Shown here piece by piece: positions 11,977-22,719 of a stretch of 64,000 nt of DNA. This DNA is from Dichomitus squalens LYAD-421 SS1 (Eukaryota > Basidiomycota > Agaricomycetes > Polyporales > Polyporaceae), in assembly GCF_000275845.1 (NCBI RefSeq), contig NW_006766918.1:181107-245106 (forward strand), in the 5' to 3' direction. The position numbers were made by a program, and so were the translations under genes. Under the pieces are notes generated by a model. It saw only the letters and a program-made list of their open reading frames with translations, made no database searches and was not told the origin of the DNA. Numbering within the stretch: the stretch's first letter is position 1; every line of letters begins with the position of its first letter.

Positions 11977-14740
11977 TTTATGACTTCCATTCTTGCGATC
12001 GTATTATTCGCCATGGCGCGACGCCGGCACGCTGCTGTCGAGGGAGTGACGGGGCTGGAACCGGTAAGCGACTGTAACCGTCGGCTGGTTCAACCGCGGC
12101 CAACGCCCGAGAACGTGGCAAGAATAGAGGATCGGAGGTCAGATAACGTGAAGGAGTGTCAGACGGATCCGGATCGTGGGCTGACAGCGGGACCAAGGGG
12201 GTCGACGCAAATGCTAGCGATCCAGAAAAAGACTATGGAATGAAGAATAAGTAGGATCCAGGATGGGAGAGAATGTCAACTTGGAGATAAAGGGGGGGAG
12301 GAGTTGGCGGGGGTGAAAGGCCAGGCATAATATATTCGTTAGATTCAGGTATTTCAACTGACCGCAACAGTGCAAATTCCGTGCCATTTGGCAATCGCAG
12401 AGGGCGCACGCTGTCATTACTAGTGAGATGGTGAGGGCAGCAACGAGACAGTGCGAAACGCCTAAGTAGGCGGCGATGCGACACCGCTTTCGCTAACAGC
12501 ATCTCCGTCAACGCCCGTCGCTCATCGCGGCAGCCTTTATTAGCGCCCGTACCGGGAGTAGCGGAATGCACGTTGACCACTATCAGGGCACAGTTGTGAT
12601 AGCGGCTCGCAAGCTTACATTATGACTTACGTGCGTCGTGAGCGACACAGAGGAGCGACGGGATGGCCGCAGAGGCTACATGCGCGTAACATCCGTGCAA
12701 CGTCCCATCGTCCCAGCCAGCAGATTCGCTAGGCGCGCATAGAGGTCAAAAGCAGCTCAATAGATGGGTCCCATTTGCAATAGCGAGGATTCATCACAGG
12801 CGCATGTAGTAGCGGAGGGCGGAAGCAGACTGTGTGGGTATCGGTGCTTCAATCCCGAACGAGAGTACAGTAACAAGTCCGCGGACTGCCCATGAGAAGT
12901 CTGCACGCTCACCCATCAAGATCAATCTGAACTGAGCGATCGACGCGCAATATGTCGGTCGAAGACGCCATGCAGTCATTTCGGTGCATATAGACGCAGC
13001 GGGACCCGCGGACTTGAGACGGCCGACACTTGTCTCGACCAATATGTGGCGGACAAGAATAGCTAGGGGCCGACAACGATACTCAACCAACGGGGTACAG
13101 AACGACGTCTTGAGGGTTTGGGTTCAGCGCGCGTCGTGTTTGCTTTAGTCACCGCCCCACGAAGTCGCCAACAAGGTTACCCGGGAGACGGAAAAAAATC
13201 GTTTGGATAGCACCAACGTGCCCTTCCCTCAATACTCCTCCATGTGACATCCGAGTCATTACCGGGCATTATACAATCGGAACGGCTCCCGTGGATGATG
13301 ACATTTTTCCTTTGGGTGCGCGGACAGGATAGTCCGCAGCCTTGCTGTGTATGGCGAGCGAGCATGATTCCTGGTCTAGACGTTCTGATATGAGATGAGA
13401 GCGTTCTCGACCAACCCATGCACGAGTGGGTGCCACTGGTTCCTATTCTATACGGGTCAGCTGGTTCGCAGCGAGACTCGCATTCCCGCAGTATCCTCGA
13501 CAGCGCAGCTGTGGCTGCTCCGCTGCGCTGAACGGTCTACGGCCTATGATAGCCGTGAAACGGAAGCGGAAAGCCACCTCACAAATTGCGTTCAATAATC
13601 GCAGCTACGATGAATGCGATGAACGAGGTACGATAGGCAGCTTTTTCGCGCAATTGGGGCCGTCTCCACGTACCAGCACCGCAGCTCTGGCTTGGATAGA
13701 TTGTATGGTCACACCCAAGCTCTTCGCCGGGCCATGGGCTTGAGAGGAACCCACGTCATTGCTGCGGCTCACGATTACTGAGAAAGAGCGTTCACGGGGA
13801 CAACGTACCTTGGACGTCGACGTCATTTGACTCAATGTTGCGCAGCCCAAACCTCGTCTCATCGTGTCTCCATTCTCACTCAGGCGGCTAGGAGTGGCTC
13901 GTGAGATATGACCTCGATAGAGAGGGAGATTGATCCGGAGAAGGAGTTGATTCGTAGCGGCGTACCTGGAAGAATACCACAAACAGAATCAGCAAGATAT
14001 CTTTTCTCCAAATCTGCGGCGATAGAAGCCCCAGGCCCAAGGTGATTGGATGAACAACGTTTATATCATTGTGGACTTGAGCATCGAACCGGAGGTTGTG
14101 AACACCCGAGTGTCTATGGACGTGAGACGCGGCGTCTCTTCCATATTTGAGAGGGGAGGTCGTCCTTGAGGACAGGCTGCGCTTCGCGGCGCTCCGCACG
14201 CCCTCCCGGAAGAAAGGGTAGGGACCTAGGTACATTGAACCTGCGCACGATATGCGCCCGCCATCGGGACCCAGAGAGCCTGATTGAGACATGGACGGTG
14301 TATATAGTCAGACAGTCGACTGCGCAATCTTGAATTGTTTGCTCGCCTTACTATATGCGCCATGACGTGCGTGAGTTGCGCAGCTAGCCTTCGTTCAGTG
14401 ATGTCGGCGCACCTTCAGATACGTCCAAGCTTGCTCTGGTCCTGCTCGGGCGTCGATGAAACCTTGTTAAACTAGACACAACTATTGTTATTGTAGGAGG
14501 CGGAGTGAATGACCCGGTCAGCTGTGCTCCCGTACTTTCAATGTGAAGCAATCGGCCGCGGTCGAAGGATGATTCAAAAAAACTGCACAGGTGAGCTAGA
14601 GCCGTGTCACGGATGGCGGCGGCTGCAACTCCTCCCAGAGGTCTATCTAGCGTAGAGTGCCGACATCGTGGTCGGTGCAAAGGATGCTGCACGATCTGAG
14701 CGCCCATTCAAGCTACCGCGCGTCTAATGCCACGCGGCAG
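11977..14740. other. Gene-poor stretch
   Basis: No family was recognised on either strand. A minus-strand frame at about 13975-14292 ends in a hydrophobic stretch (LLSPQIWRKDILLILFVVF) directly before a GT donor, so it could be part of a small membrane protein. No further exon could be joined convincingly. The rest consists of short unrelated frames. Confidence 0.4.
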
Positions 14741-14882
14741 TCAGGGGCCATAGACGCTGTGGTGTTCGGGTTCTGCGGTCGCCACCGTTGTCGGCGCCGG
14801 CGTCGTCTGCTTCTCGGATTTTGCACCACCTGCATGACCATTGTGCTGGACAACTACCCCTACGAACGCACAGTTCTGAGGA

Positions 14883-15855
14883 ATGCAAAGAAATGAAGGA
14901 ACCAGCGGTCGAGGGACGCGGTACATCGTCCGGAGGTAAGTCTCATACCCCCCTTGCCACGGAACGACTAAACACCTCGCGTCACCACCTGTCGTATGCG
15001 GCCTACACCACAGTTCGGATGTATTGGAGGACATGCGCATCAATGTTTTTGTTGAGGGGTCGGACAAGGTGATCTGGTATAAGGCGAGTACCAAGCGTTT
15101 CCCGGCAGCGCCTGGGTCAGCCAGAAGGATGGCGTAGCTAAACTCACATGTGTGAAGGAAAGGTTCCTGACAGATGATGAAATCCTCGAACACATTGTGG
15201 TATGTGTAATCTTTGCAAGACACGTCGTTATGTCTCAATGGGCACTGTGCATTGTCCAGGACAATGCTACGTCGACGATCGCTTGGACAGTCCACCGTCC
15301 GAAGCGCGGCTGGTACATTCGTCTCCGGACGCCCTCCTTTCCCCCCGGAGCGTCCATACCCCTCCTCCCCCTTCCACAAACCTCTCCTTATTTTACGGAA
15401 GCCGCACTGTCTTTCGCGTGTCGGACGAACCTCCCATCTCCCCGCCCGCCCATACTCACGCAACACTCCACCGACTCTGACGTGACACTCACGGACGGCA
15501 CCGCTCCTCGTGAACGCGAACGGGAACCACACTCATACCCACCTACACCCCCAACAGGCCCCGTCGTCGTAGTCAACCCCCCGTCGCCCAAGTCGGTCCA
15601 TGCCAAGCTCGACTCCGTCTCGCTCTCGCCCCCACGGATAGCGCGCCGGATCTCACAACCGACCGTACAGTCCGCCGTGACGCACTTTGTTGTGACTCCC
15701 CGCCCAATCGCGCCCCCAGCCGAGCAAGGGCAGGCCTCCATCTTCTCTCGGCTCTTTGCCGTCATCAAGAGCAACGCCCCCGCGCACGACTACTCCTTCA
15801 CGCTCGCACCTACTCCCAATCGCCCTCGCAGACGACACTATCGTCTCCGTCTTCT
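14883..15855 (+). CDS. Conserved hypothetical protein, 5' part, cut by gap
   Basis: The gene starts at ATG 14883 (MQRNEGTSGRGTRYIVRS). An intron at 14936-15013 (GTAAGT..CACAG) is followed by SDVLEDMRINVFVEGSDKV, IWYKASTKRFPAAPGSARRM, then FLTDDEILEHIV. A second clear intron (from about 15199 to 15259) is followed by TIAWTVHRPKRGWYIRLR and a Pro/Ser-rich tail with FSRLFAVIKSNAPAHDYSF. Exons 2 and 3 join in phase only across a 29-nt intron at 15134-15162, which is unusually short. Reading is lost just before the N gap through single-base differences from the second copy, probably sequence error at the contig end. I do not recognise a named domain. The opposite strand is also open over this region, but the splice phases favour the plus strand. 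Confidence 0.6.
15138..15855 (+). repeat. Duplicated block, copy 1
   Basis: Nearly identical to 18729-19440, with a handful of single-base differences and two single-base insertions near the gap. The block begins abruptly inside a short intron of the hypothetical gene and ends at the N gap. The near identity implies either very recent duplication or a duplicated contig end in the assembly. Confidence 0.85.
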
Positions 15856-16206
15856 NNNNNNNNNNNNNNNNNNNNNNNNNNNNNNNNNNNNNNNNNNNNN
15901 NNNNNNNNNNNNNNNNNNNNNNNNNNNNNNNNNNNNNNNNNNNNNNNNNNNNNNNNNNNNNNNNNNNNNNNNNNNNNNNNNNNNNNNNNNNNNNNNNNNN
16001 NNNNNNNNNNNNNNNNNNNNNNNNNNNNNNNNNNNNNNNNNNNNNNNNNNNNNNNNNNNNNNNNNNNNNNNNNNNNNNNNNNNNNNNNNNNNNNNNNNNN
16101 NNNNNNNNNNNNNNNNNNNNNNNNNNNNNNNNNNNNNNNNNNNNNNNNNNNNNNNNNNNNNNNNNNNNNNNNNNNNNNNNNNNNNNNNNNNNNNNNNNNN
16201 NNNNNN
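15856..16206. other. Assembly gap (351 N)
   Basis: Run of N. It removes the 3' end of the plus-strand hypothetical gene on the left and the C-terminal part of the minus-strand lectin gene on the right. Confidence 0.99.
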
Positions 16207-16554
16207 TCCACAGTTCTGAGGACACATAGCCATCGTTTAGATCTCGCTTAGCAACGCCCAGGATGTTGGTATCTAGCGAGAGCAGGGAGAAGAATTAGCG
16301 GTTGAATGAGTGTGCTGCACGAAAACATTGCATACTGTCATGGATGGATCCTATATTTTACAAGGAGCACGATGAGTGGGGTTAGTATGAAAAGGTCGAG
16401 AGTGAAGACGGACCATCCTTGAGGTCAAGAACGTGACCCGTGCCGAAGTTTTGGATGAAGCCTGTGGCGGCATGTCAGCCTGATATTGAGGACAAGGGAG
16501 AGTGAAGTAAGACTCAGACTGACAGACACCGTTCTCAATGATCGGAGCAGCCAT
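16207..16554 (-). CDS. Ricin-B-type lectin fold protein, 3' end in gap
   Basis: Minus strand, start Met 16554. Exons read MAAPIIENGV, then GFIQNFGTGHVLDLKDG after a ~65-nt intron, then TNILGVAKRDLNDGYVSSEL after a second intron; the sequence then enters the N gap. The first-repeat pattern (ENG, then RIxNxGTGxVLDL, then xxVxGxxxR) is that of the ~140-residue beta-trefoil lectins common in mushrooms. These are sugar-binding proteins thought to act in defence or self-recognition. Only the carbohydrate-binding fold is indicated; there is no catalytic chain. A second, diverged family member lies at 21.6-22.3 kb. The C-terminal two thirds are missing from the assembly. Confidence 0.72.
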
Positions 16555-16647
16555 GGTTGTGAGGTTGAACTTGGATGGAAGTGAAAGTAGATGCGATGCG
16601 AGGTGAGAGCGTTGGATTCTGAGGTCCTGAGGTGTCAGTGCACAGGC

Positions 16648-16654
16648 TTTATAT
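16648..16654 (-). promoter_or_regulatory. TATA box of lectin gene 1
   Basis: GGGATATAAAGCC on the minus strand lies about 95 nt upstream of the lectin start codon. The same motif at similar spacing precedes the second lectin gene. Confidence 0.6.
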
Positions 16655-16679
16655 CCCTCCTGACCCCGAGTTTCCTGTG

Positions 16680-18142
16680 TAAATTATTAGTTAATAACAA
16701 GAAAGAATCGAATACAAGATCCCGGCTTCTCTTTTAGCCACCCCTTCACCTCACAAACTTGTCAGCTAAACCGGGACTAGACTTCTTCCGAAGTGTTCGT
16801 GCTCGTGGGTCAGCTGCCCGCGCATGTCGTGTGTTCGTCTCGCCCTTCTGAGAGTTGCCATGTCCGATGGACAGCCCCATCAGCCATAAGAGTCAGTAAG
16901 CACAGTACACATCCAGATGTTATATTGCTGCAGATGGAAAACATGAGTCTGAATTGCCAGGAGTCTCACCGGCAATAGTGTCATCGCACAAGGGGCAGAC
17001 TGTGAGCCCGAGTCCGCAAGCTGTCAATAATGACACTCCATTGGAAGCGAGATGTACGTTCGAGCAATGATGGACTCCTACCCCAGGTTAGTCAAGACGT
17101 ACTACTGGACAATCGCTGCACATGTCAGGTGGGGCTTGTGGGCCTTCAGCTACGTGTACGCCTGCACCTCTTTTCACCGTACAATGTGGCACTACTGACA
17201 TAGGCATGGATCTGTGACAGCATCGCCAACAAGGAGAATACCAGTACGTCCCATTTGACCCCCTTATTGAATTATAGCATGATGTGCAACTGACAGCTGT
17301 GCATGGGCACAGAACTCTACGTCGAGCTTCAGGGTGACAGGTACGCAACGTCCATTTGTCTGTTGTCTCATGGTTTTGCTGACTCCTGACATGTCTTGAA
17401 TCTGCGGTAGTCGTACTGAGGACAAGGAAATACAAATCCACTCTGGCGAAGGCGACAGTACGAATAACGAGGACCAGATGTGGCTCATTGTCCGTGCATA
17501 AGGGGCATGGTGACTCCACAAGTCCAACTCGTGTGTCGCCCCACAACACGGTCTTGTGCCGTGCCGGATTCCGGGCTCCGCTGTATTGTGGGTTATTGAA
17601 CCGCCGAGAAACGACCTGAGATTGTAGCACGATAAATCATGTACTGGCTTCGTAACAATGGTCGTCGTCAATGTGATATGTGAACATAAAGAATGAGCGA
17701 ACTAGAAGAGCGCTCTGACCTGTCTGCAAAGCATCGCAGTGTTGAGGTGCTTAAACCACTCCCACGCTCAGCCTGAGACTCACATAGACGATAATAGCGC
17801 AGGCCGCACAATTTGGGCTACAGTTGTAGTAACAATCAAATCAGAATCGCCTCCCTTGAACGAACAGCACCGTCGCCGGGATCCGCAGTACGTCCCGCAC
17901 GGCACTCGCGCAAAGCAATAAGACGAGATTGTACGCGGATGTGGTTCGCAATTCTATCAGGCCACGAAACAGCCAGCTTTCCAACCTGTATCAAGCTGAG
18001 CATCCACGGTGACTCGCCGGCTTGTCAGGAAATCGGTGTTTGCAACCAGAACCTTGGCTCTGAGATGTGCCTGATAGAAGGAGGCGTAGAGCAGTCGAGA
18101 AATAATATAATGTGATATGGTACCTTCCGATACTGAAATAAA
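16680..18142. other. Region without a confident gene
   Basis: Several minus-strand frames between 17088 and 17671 are open for 130-180 codons, but none shows a recognised motif or consistent splice joins. It may be degraded coding DNA of the duplicated locus. Confidence 0.35.
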
Positions 18143-18720
18143 TTACAGGACAGCAACCATGCGGATGACCCCCGAGGCACAATAGGCGTAGGGGGCACTC
18201 GAGCGTATCTGTCGAAGCGTCATGAGCATCCTGCTCCAATTCCAACGCGGGACCCGCACGACGAAATGACACACCAGCTGCTCTGAGCTGCGTTCAACCA
18301 GGGACGCAATCCACGATCCGTCAGTCGTACGCCGCAACCAGATAGCTCTGTAAAGACAGCGACGTCAACGACCAACAACCTTGGCTTCAAATACCGGGGG
18401 ATTGGCAACGCAGGCGGAGCCGAACAGTGAAATGACAACGAAGCAGAACAGGAACACTCACCTCCCGCTCCTGCAAGAACTCGAGGTACGTCATTGCTAC
18501 AGCGACGTAGAAAACCGGGTCGACGCCGAGTACCCTGCACTGCTGTTCGTCGAGCTCTATCAGTCCAGAGCTGCAGCGAGCGGTCCATACAGGGGTGCGG
18601 TCGTGAAACGTGAGCAGCGGTGTTGACGGGAGCACCTGACATGATTCTGGGCGCTAGGACTTCCCAAAGCGGCGAGTGTTTGGGGTGCAGCCACAGCGGA
18701 GTTCCAATAGGCATGGACAT
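18143..18720 (-). CDS. Hypothetical protein, possible small gene
   Basis: Two minus-strand exons look coding. One reads TPLLTFHDRTPVWTARCSSG, GLIELDEQQCRVLGVDPVFY and VAVAMTYLEFLQERE, and ends at a good GTGAGT donor (about 18465). The other reads AIWLRRTTDGSWIASLVERS and HFVVRVPRWNWSRMLMTLRQ to the stop at 18143, after an acceptor TTTACAG. The N-terminus is unclear; MPIGTPLWLHPKHSPLW upstream may belong to it. I recognise no family. The 5' end abuts copy 2 of the duplicated block, so the gene may have lost its start. Confidence 0.4.
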
Positions 18721-18728
18721 AGGAGGCC

Positions 18729-19440
18729 AACTCACATGTGTGAAGGAAAGGTTCCTGACAGATGATGAAATCCTCGAACACATTGTGGTATGTGTAATCT
18801 TTGCAAGACACGTCGTTATGTCTCAATGGGCACTGTGCATTGTCCAGGACAATGCTACGTCGACGATCGCTTGGACAGTCCACCGTCCGAAGCGCGGCTG
18901 GTACATTCGTCTCCGGACGCCCTCCTTTCCCCCCGGAGTGTCCATACCCCTCCTCCCCCTTCCACAAACCTCTCCTTATTTTACGGAAGCCGCACTGTCT
19001 TTCGCGTGTCGGACGAACCTCCCATCTCCCCGCCCGCCCATACTCACGCAACACTCCACCGACTCTGACGTGACACTCACGGACGGCACCGCTCCTCGTG
19101 AACGCGAACGGGAACCACACTCATACCCACCTACAACCCCAACAGGCCCCGTCGTCGTAGTCAACCCGCCGTCGCCCAAGTTGGTCCATGCCAAGCTCGA
19201 CTCCGTCTCGCTCTCGCCCCCACGGATAGCGCGCCGGATCTCACAACCGACCGTACAGTCCGCCGTGACGCACTTTGTTGTGACTCCCCGCCCAATCGCG
19301 CCCCCAGCCGAGCAAGGGCAGGCCTCCATCTTCTCTCGGCTCTTTGCCGTCATCAAGAGCAACGCCCCCGCGCACGACTACTCCTTCACGCTCGCACCTA
19401 TCCCAATGCCCTCGCAGACGACACTATCGTCTCCGTCTTC
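18729..19440 (+). repeat. Duplicated block, copy 2
   Basis: Nearly identical to 15138-15855. Sequence upstream of 18729 is unrelated to that upstream of copy 1, so the duplication boundary is sharp and falls inside a coding gene. Confidence 0.85.
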
Positions 19441-19558
19441 TCCCGCGCTAACGTCCCCGTCGTTGTCTCCGCTTGCGCAGGCATCAGGGGCAGGAGCGTC
19501 GCTAGGGGCAGGGCCAGGGCAGACGAGCGCAAACCCACTAGCGCCTTCTATGGTTTGA
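18729..19558 (+). pseudogene. Conserved hypothetical protein, 3' part without its 5' exons
   Basis: This carries the same FLTDDEILEHIV, intron and TIAWTVHRPKRGWYIRLR segments as 14883-15855, and here the C-terminus is intact: SRLFAVIKSNAPAHDYSF, PMPSQTTLSSPSSPAL, ending NPLAPSMV at 19558. The 5' exons (EGSDKVIWYKAS and upstream) are missing; the sequence before 18729 instead belongs to the opposite-strand hypothetical gene. The two loci therefore complement each other, one giving the 5' part and the other the 3' part. This is either a truncated duplicate or the true 3' end displaced by an assembly error. Confidence 0.6.
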
Positions 19559-19800
19559 ACTCGAGGCTGATACTTATTGACATGATATCCATCTCGATAG
19601 ATCTTGCTTTATTGGAGGCATATTGTCGACGCTATCCCCCAGGATCGTATTCTTGTTCGGTGCGGATTGGAGCGAGAGGTATGTAAAGAGATATTACAGT
19701 GTTCGTTATCAGGTCCTGCGTTCAAGTTGAGATAGTGTGACTATACCCCGACGTCATGGTCTCCCAATGATGTGGATGAGCTATCGGTTATATACCCCTA
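19556..19800 (+). repeat. Diverged segmental repeat, copy 1
   Basis: Shares with 22464-22710 the anchors TTGAACTCGAGGCTGAT, TCGATC/AGATCTTG, GAGCGAGAGGTATGT/GAAGCGAGAGGTATGT, and a common downstream order. It follows the 3' end of the duplicated gene, whereas the other copy lies upstream of the second lectin gene. This supports a history of tandem segmental duplication. Confidence 0.6.
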
Positions 19801-19848
19801 TTGTTCCCTAATGATCACATCGATGGAAAAGCCTCACAGGTGAGTAGC

Positions 19849-19954
19849 CTACAACGAGGTATGCTAACCGACGCGTATCACTAAGACCGCGTGGGTTGGG
19901 AGGTTGGATACCTCCCTGGCCCGATACCCCAGAGGTTTGCAAACCTCGTTGTAG
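19849..19954. mobile_element. Short foldback (palindromic) element, 106 bp
   Basis: The outer arms CTACAACGAGGTATGC and GCAAACCTCGTTGTAG are inverted repeats of 16 nt with one mismatch. An inner hairpin is formed by GGGAGGT and ACCTCCC. A partial copy occurs at 418-478. The size, terminal inverted arms and lack of coding potential suggest a tiny MITE or foldback element. Confidence 0.6.
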
Positions 19955-20084
19955 TCTCTACCACAGGTATTTTGCGCCGAATCGTTCCCTGTCTCCACCT
20001 GAACACATCTGAGACATGGAAGGTACCTTGTCTCATCATGGAGCAATTACCATAACTTTCTCCATCAGTAAACATGGGAATCAC

Positions 20085-20200
20085 TTAATACGTCTTAAAC
20101 ACGTGTTTAAGGGCATTAAGACGCCTAAGACGGCATTAAGCGTCAGTAAGTCGTAAGAGTTAAGATGCTCGATTAAGACGGATTAAGACGATTAAGATGG
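20085..20200. repeat. TTAAGACG-rich repeat cluster with 16-bp palindrome
   Basis: The perfect palindrome TTAAACACGTGTTTAA lies at about 20095-20110. It is followed by many spaced copies of ATTAAGACG-like units on both strands. No coding sequence was recognised here, and the unit resembles neither a telomere repeat nor a simple microsatellite. Confidence 0.6.
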
Positions 20201-21600
20201 GCGAGTGCAAAAACGTTCTGCATCATCATCGTGCACGCCGGCCTCTGTCATAATGTCTGTACAGGCTCCAATTGACCTCTCTTGGTCTCTCTTTCTGCTA
20301 CACTCCATTATTTGGCACGCTGTACGGAGTTGAGGGTGAGCAGCTCGAAGATATGCGTGGGAGAGCTAAGTGCTTAAGGCGCTAAGCCATTAAGCTAATG
20401 CACGGTTTACTGATGTCAGACCAGTTCGCCCCGAGCGCCCTACCTTTCCGGCTCTACCGAGATGCATAAGACTTGGCTTTGAATAGAGTAGCATCTCCTC
20501 GGAGGACGGCACCGTGCAAAGTCATCTACTCGCTGACTTTTTGATAGGATGCGAGGCTTACAAATCTGTTTCTCGGACTACCGGGTGGTTGGCACGAGTA
20601 TGAGCTCAGATTTTCGGAGATGCCAACTTAACGTGGGCTTTGAGGATGAGCCAGTGAGGTCGTGCAGCGGTTTCTGGAGGAGTCGGTGCAACAGCAAGTT
20701 TAGGGGAGCCAGCCGTATGTCTATGAACTATGTCGGGAAAGTGGCACCCGTATGCGAGGCCAGCTCTAGTGCACACCTTCCAAGGGATCGCACAATCTAT
20801 GCTGATATCGGCTCGCTCTAAGGCTCACATGCCGGACTTTCCGGTATACAGCCATATCTTACGCTTCAACCTTCTGGAAAACTACGAGCCACATCCGTGC
20901 GCAGTCTCTTCTATTGCTTTGCGTGAGTGTTCGTGAAGATCCATGAAGCTTCGTTCCGCGATCTCGAGCGACAGTTCTGGTTGGTAACGCCTAGCTTTTA
21001 AGGGTGGCTATGGCTTCTGTGTCAACCATTCAAGCTTTGGTCCTTATGTTGCCGTTCCAGTCTGCATATAGACAGATCACAGCGATCAGTGACGATAGTG
21101 GTTCTGGCGGAGCTTCGCCGGGTTACTATTACTACTGCTGTGAAATTAGTAGGATCCGAACCCGGAGTCGTCTGGACACCCCTATAAGACCAAATTACAG
21201 GCGTCTTCACAAAGATGTGTCATGTCTGCAAAGACATTATCACGAATTCAGAGCCAGTGCATGATTCAGCCTGCAACGATCCTGGGTCATTCCTTGGTGG
21301 TTCAAGAACCGATAGTAGAGCGAAGACTGGATTATAGCACGACACAGACCATTTCGTCGGATGATGGCTATAGATTGCTCGATGCGGATGAGGCCCTGTG
21401 CTCAAGCACGAACAACGTGCCACAGCTGGAGCGGGTGAACGGTGCTCGGACCGATTCCGGCCCAGATCTGCATAGGCGTACCATTCTCGGTTCCCCTACA
21501 ATTCACGTTGCCGGCGTCAGCGCTGCTATAGGACATCATATACAGGGATTGGTACGTACCAGCCATAGTCGAGGTAAGATGCATCGATGCACACGTGTCG
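20200..21600. other. Region without a confident gene
   Basis: Short plus-strand frames at 20549-20821 and 21222-21617 show no recognised motif. It may be relic sequence of the duplicated lectin locus. Confidence 0.35.
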
Positions 21601-21614
21601 ATTACTGGTTTCGC

Positions 21615-22316
21615 TAGAATCCACAAACAAGAGGACGTACTGCCACTCCCCACATTGACTATGCTGTCAATGGTGGGAACGGCTGTCAATAGCCGCGCCA
21701 TGAGGCAGAGGGAGAGAGGCAAGCGTACACATACGCCGTTTTCTTATCGTTGCGCTTGATGGCCCAGCGTTGGTTCCGGTGGCCAGTGCCCTGGCAGGCA
21801 ACAACGGGCGTCGAATCGACCGTGCTACCTGCAGACGTCCTCGCATCGTAATGGTTAGAGAAAGGGTGATAAGCGGCAAGCAGAGCACAACGTGCCTCCC
21901 TTGATATCCATGTATTTGCAGCTGTTTGCGTTCCGGATCGTATACTCGTCGTGTTCTACCCGGGTGATGATCCACAACTGCGCGGATGCCGAGGGATCGT
22001 TGAGCTCGCGCTTGCTATAACCTTGGACCTTGGTACCTAGGGCAATGGCGATAGTGATTGACACTCAAACAGGAGCGGGATACGCCAAAGGACGACACAT
22101 ACCGTTGTCGGAGGAGCCTATGAGGGTAGGAGGAGCATCGTTTAGAATTTGGTGGTGAAGAGTGTATATATTGGGACAGACCATTTGCGAGGTCTGCGAC
22201 GGTGCCGGTGCCTATGTTCTGGATGAAGTCTGCAGGAGCACGTCAGAGCATAATAGGGGATAATGGACGGCTCTGAATAACTGACAAATACCGTTGTCTA
22301 TGAATCCACTGGCCAT
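21615..22316 (-). CDS. Ricin-B-type lectin fold protein
   Basis: Minus strand, start Met 22316 (MASGFIDNG). Exons then read DFIQNIGTGTVADLANG, LIGSSDNG, ITIAIALGTKVQGYSKREL, NDPSASAQLWIITRVEHDEY, TIRNANSCKYMDIKG and STVDSTPVVACQGTGHRNQR with WAI. The three-repeat beta-trefoil pattern is visible, including an (R)xQxW-like element (GTGHRNQRWAI) in the second repeat. The gene is broken by several 50-70 nt introns. The last exon and stop (near 21615-21660) are uncertain. This is a carbohydrate-binding lectin-like protein without a signal peptide, so a cytosolic defence or recognition role is inferred. It is paralogous to the gene cut by the gap at 16.2-16.6 kb. Confidence 0.72.
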
Positions 22317-22384
22317 TGTATTGTATTCGGGGTCACAGACGATGCGATGAGGCGCTTGAGGACTTGAACTGCTGGTGTAGAGCC

Positions 22385-22391
22385 TTTATAT
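22385..22391 (-). promoter_or_regulatory. TATA box of lectin gene 2
   Basis: GATATAAAGGC on the minus strand lies about 70 nt upstream of the start codon, matching the arrangement at lectin gene 1. Confidence 0.6.
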
Positions 22392-22463
22392 CACTTCAGA
22401 ATTCCGGCTTCTGGGGGAACTTTGATAAATGCATCGTTGTGAATGAAAGGGCTCACAGCATGA

Positions 22464-22710
22464 GTTGAACTCGAGGCTGATGCTTCTTGACGTGGTGGTC
22501 TCGATCGATCTTGAACAAGTGGAGGCGTAGGCGTGCCACCGGCGTCACTACCAACGAGGATTGCGTTCTCGTTGGATGCGGGTTGAAGCGAGAGGTATGT
22601 GTATTTTTTCATCAGCGGGTCATGCGTTGAGATGGGACTAGGTCGCTTACGATGTTTCACAATGGCGTGGCCAAACTATACGCCCTATTTGTCCCCCAAC
22701 GAGTACGTAC
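22464..22710 (+). repeat. Diverged segmental repeat, copy 2
   Basis: Partner of 19556-19800; here it lies upstream of lectin gene 2. A minus-strand reading (YLSLQPASNENAILVGSDAG) is partly conserved in the other copy, so it may derive from a coding exon. Confidence 0.55.
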
Positions 22711-22719
22711 GACAATGGA

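Noticed and set aside
11626..12243. 205-codon plus-strand Arg/Gly-rich frame upstream of the transporter
   Set aside because: It lies antisense to the transporter first exon and its upstream region, with low-complexity composition and no family resemblance.
14741..15532. Uninterrupted 263-codon minus-strand frame through the duplicated block
   Set aside because: The plus strand gives a spliced protein with consistent phases (GTRYIVRS, SDVLEDMRINVF, FLTDDEILEHIV, TIAWTVHRP), so the minus frame is more likely a GC-driven shadow. The alternative is not fully excluded.
16207..22316. Possibility that the ricin-B-fold genes encode a two-chain toxin
   Set aside because: Only the lectin (beta-trefoil) part is visible in both genes; nothing resembles a catalytic chain nearby.
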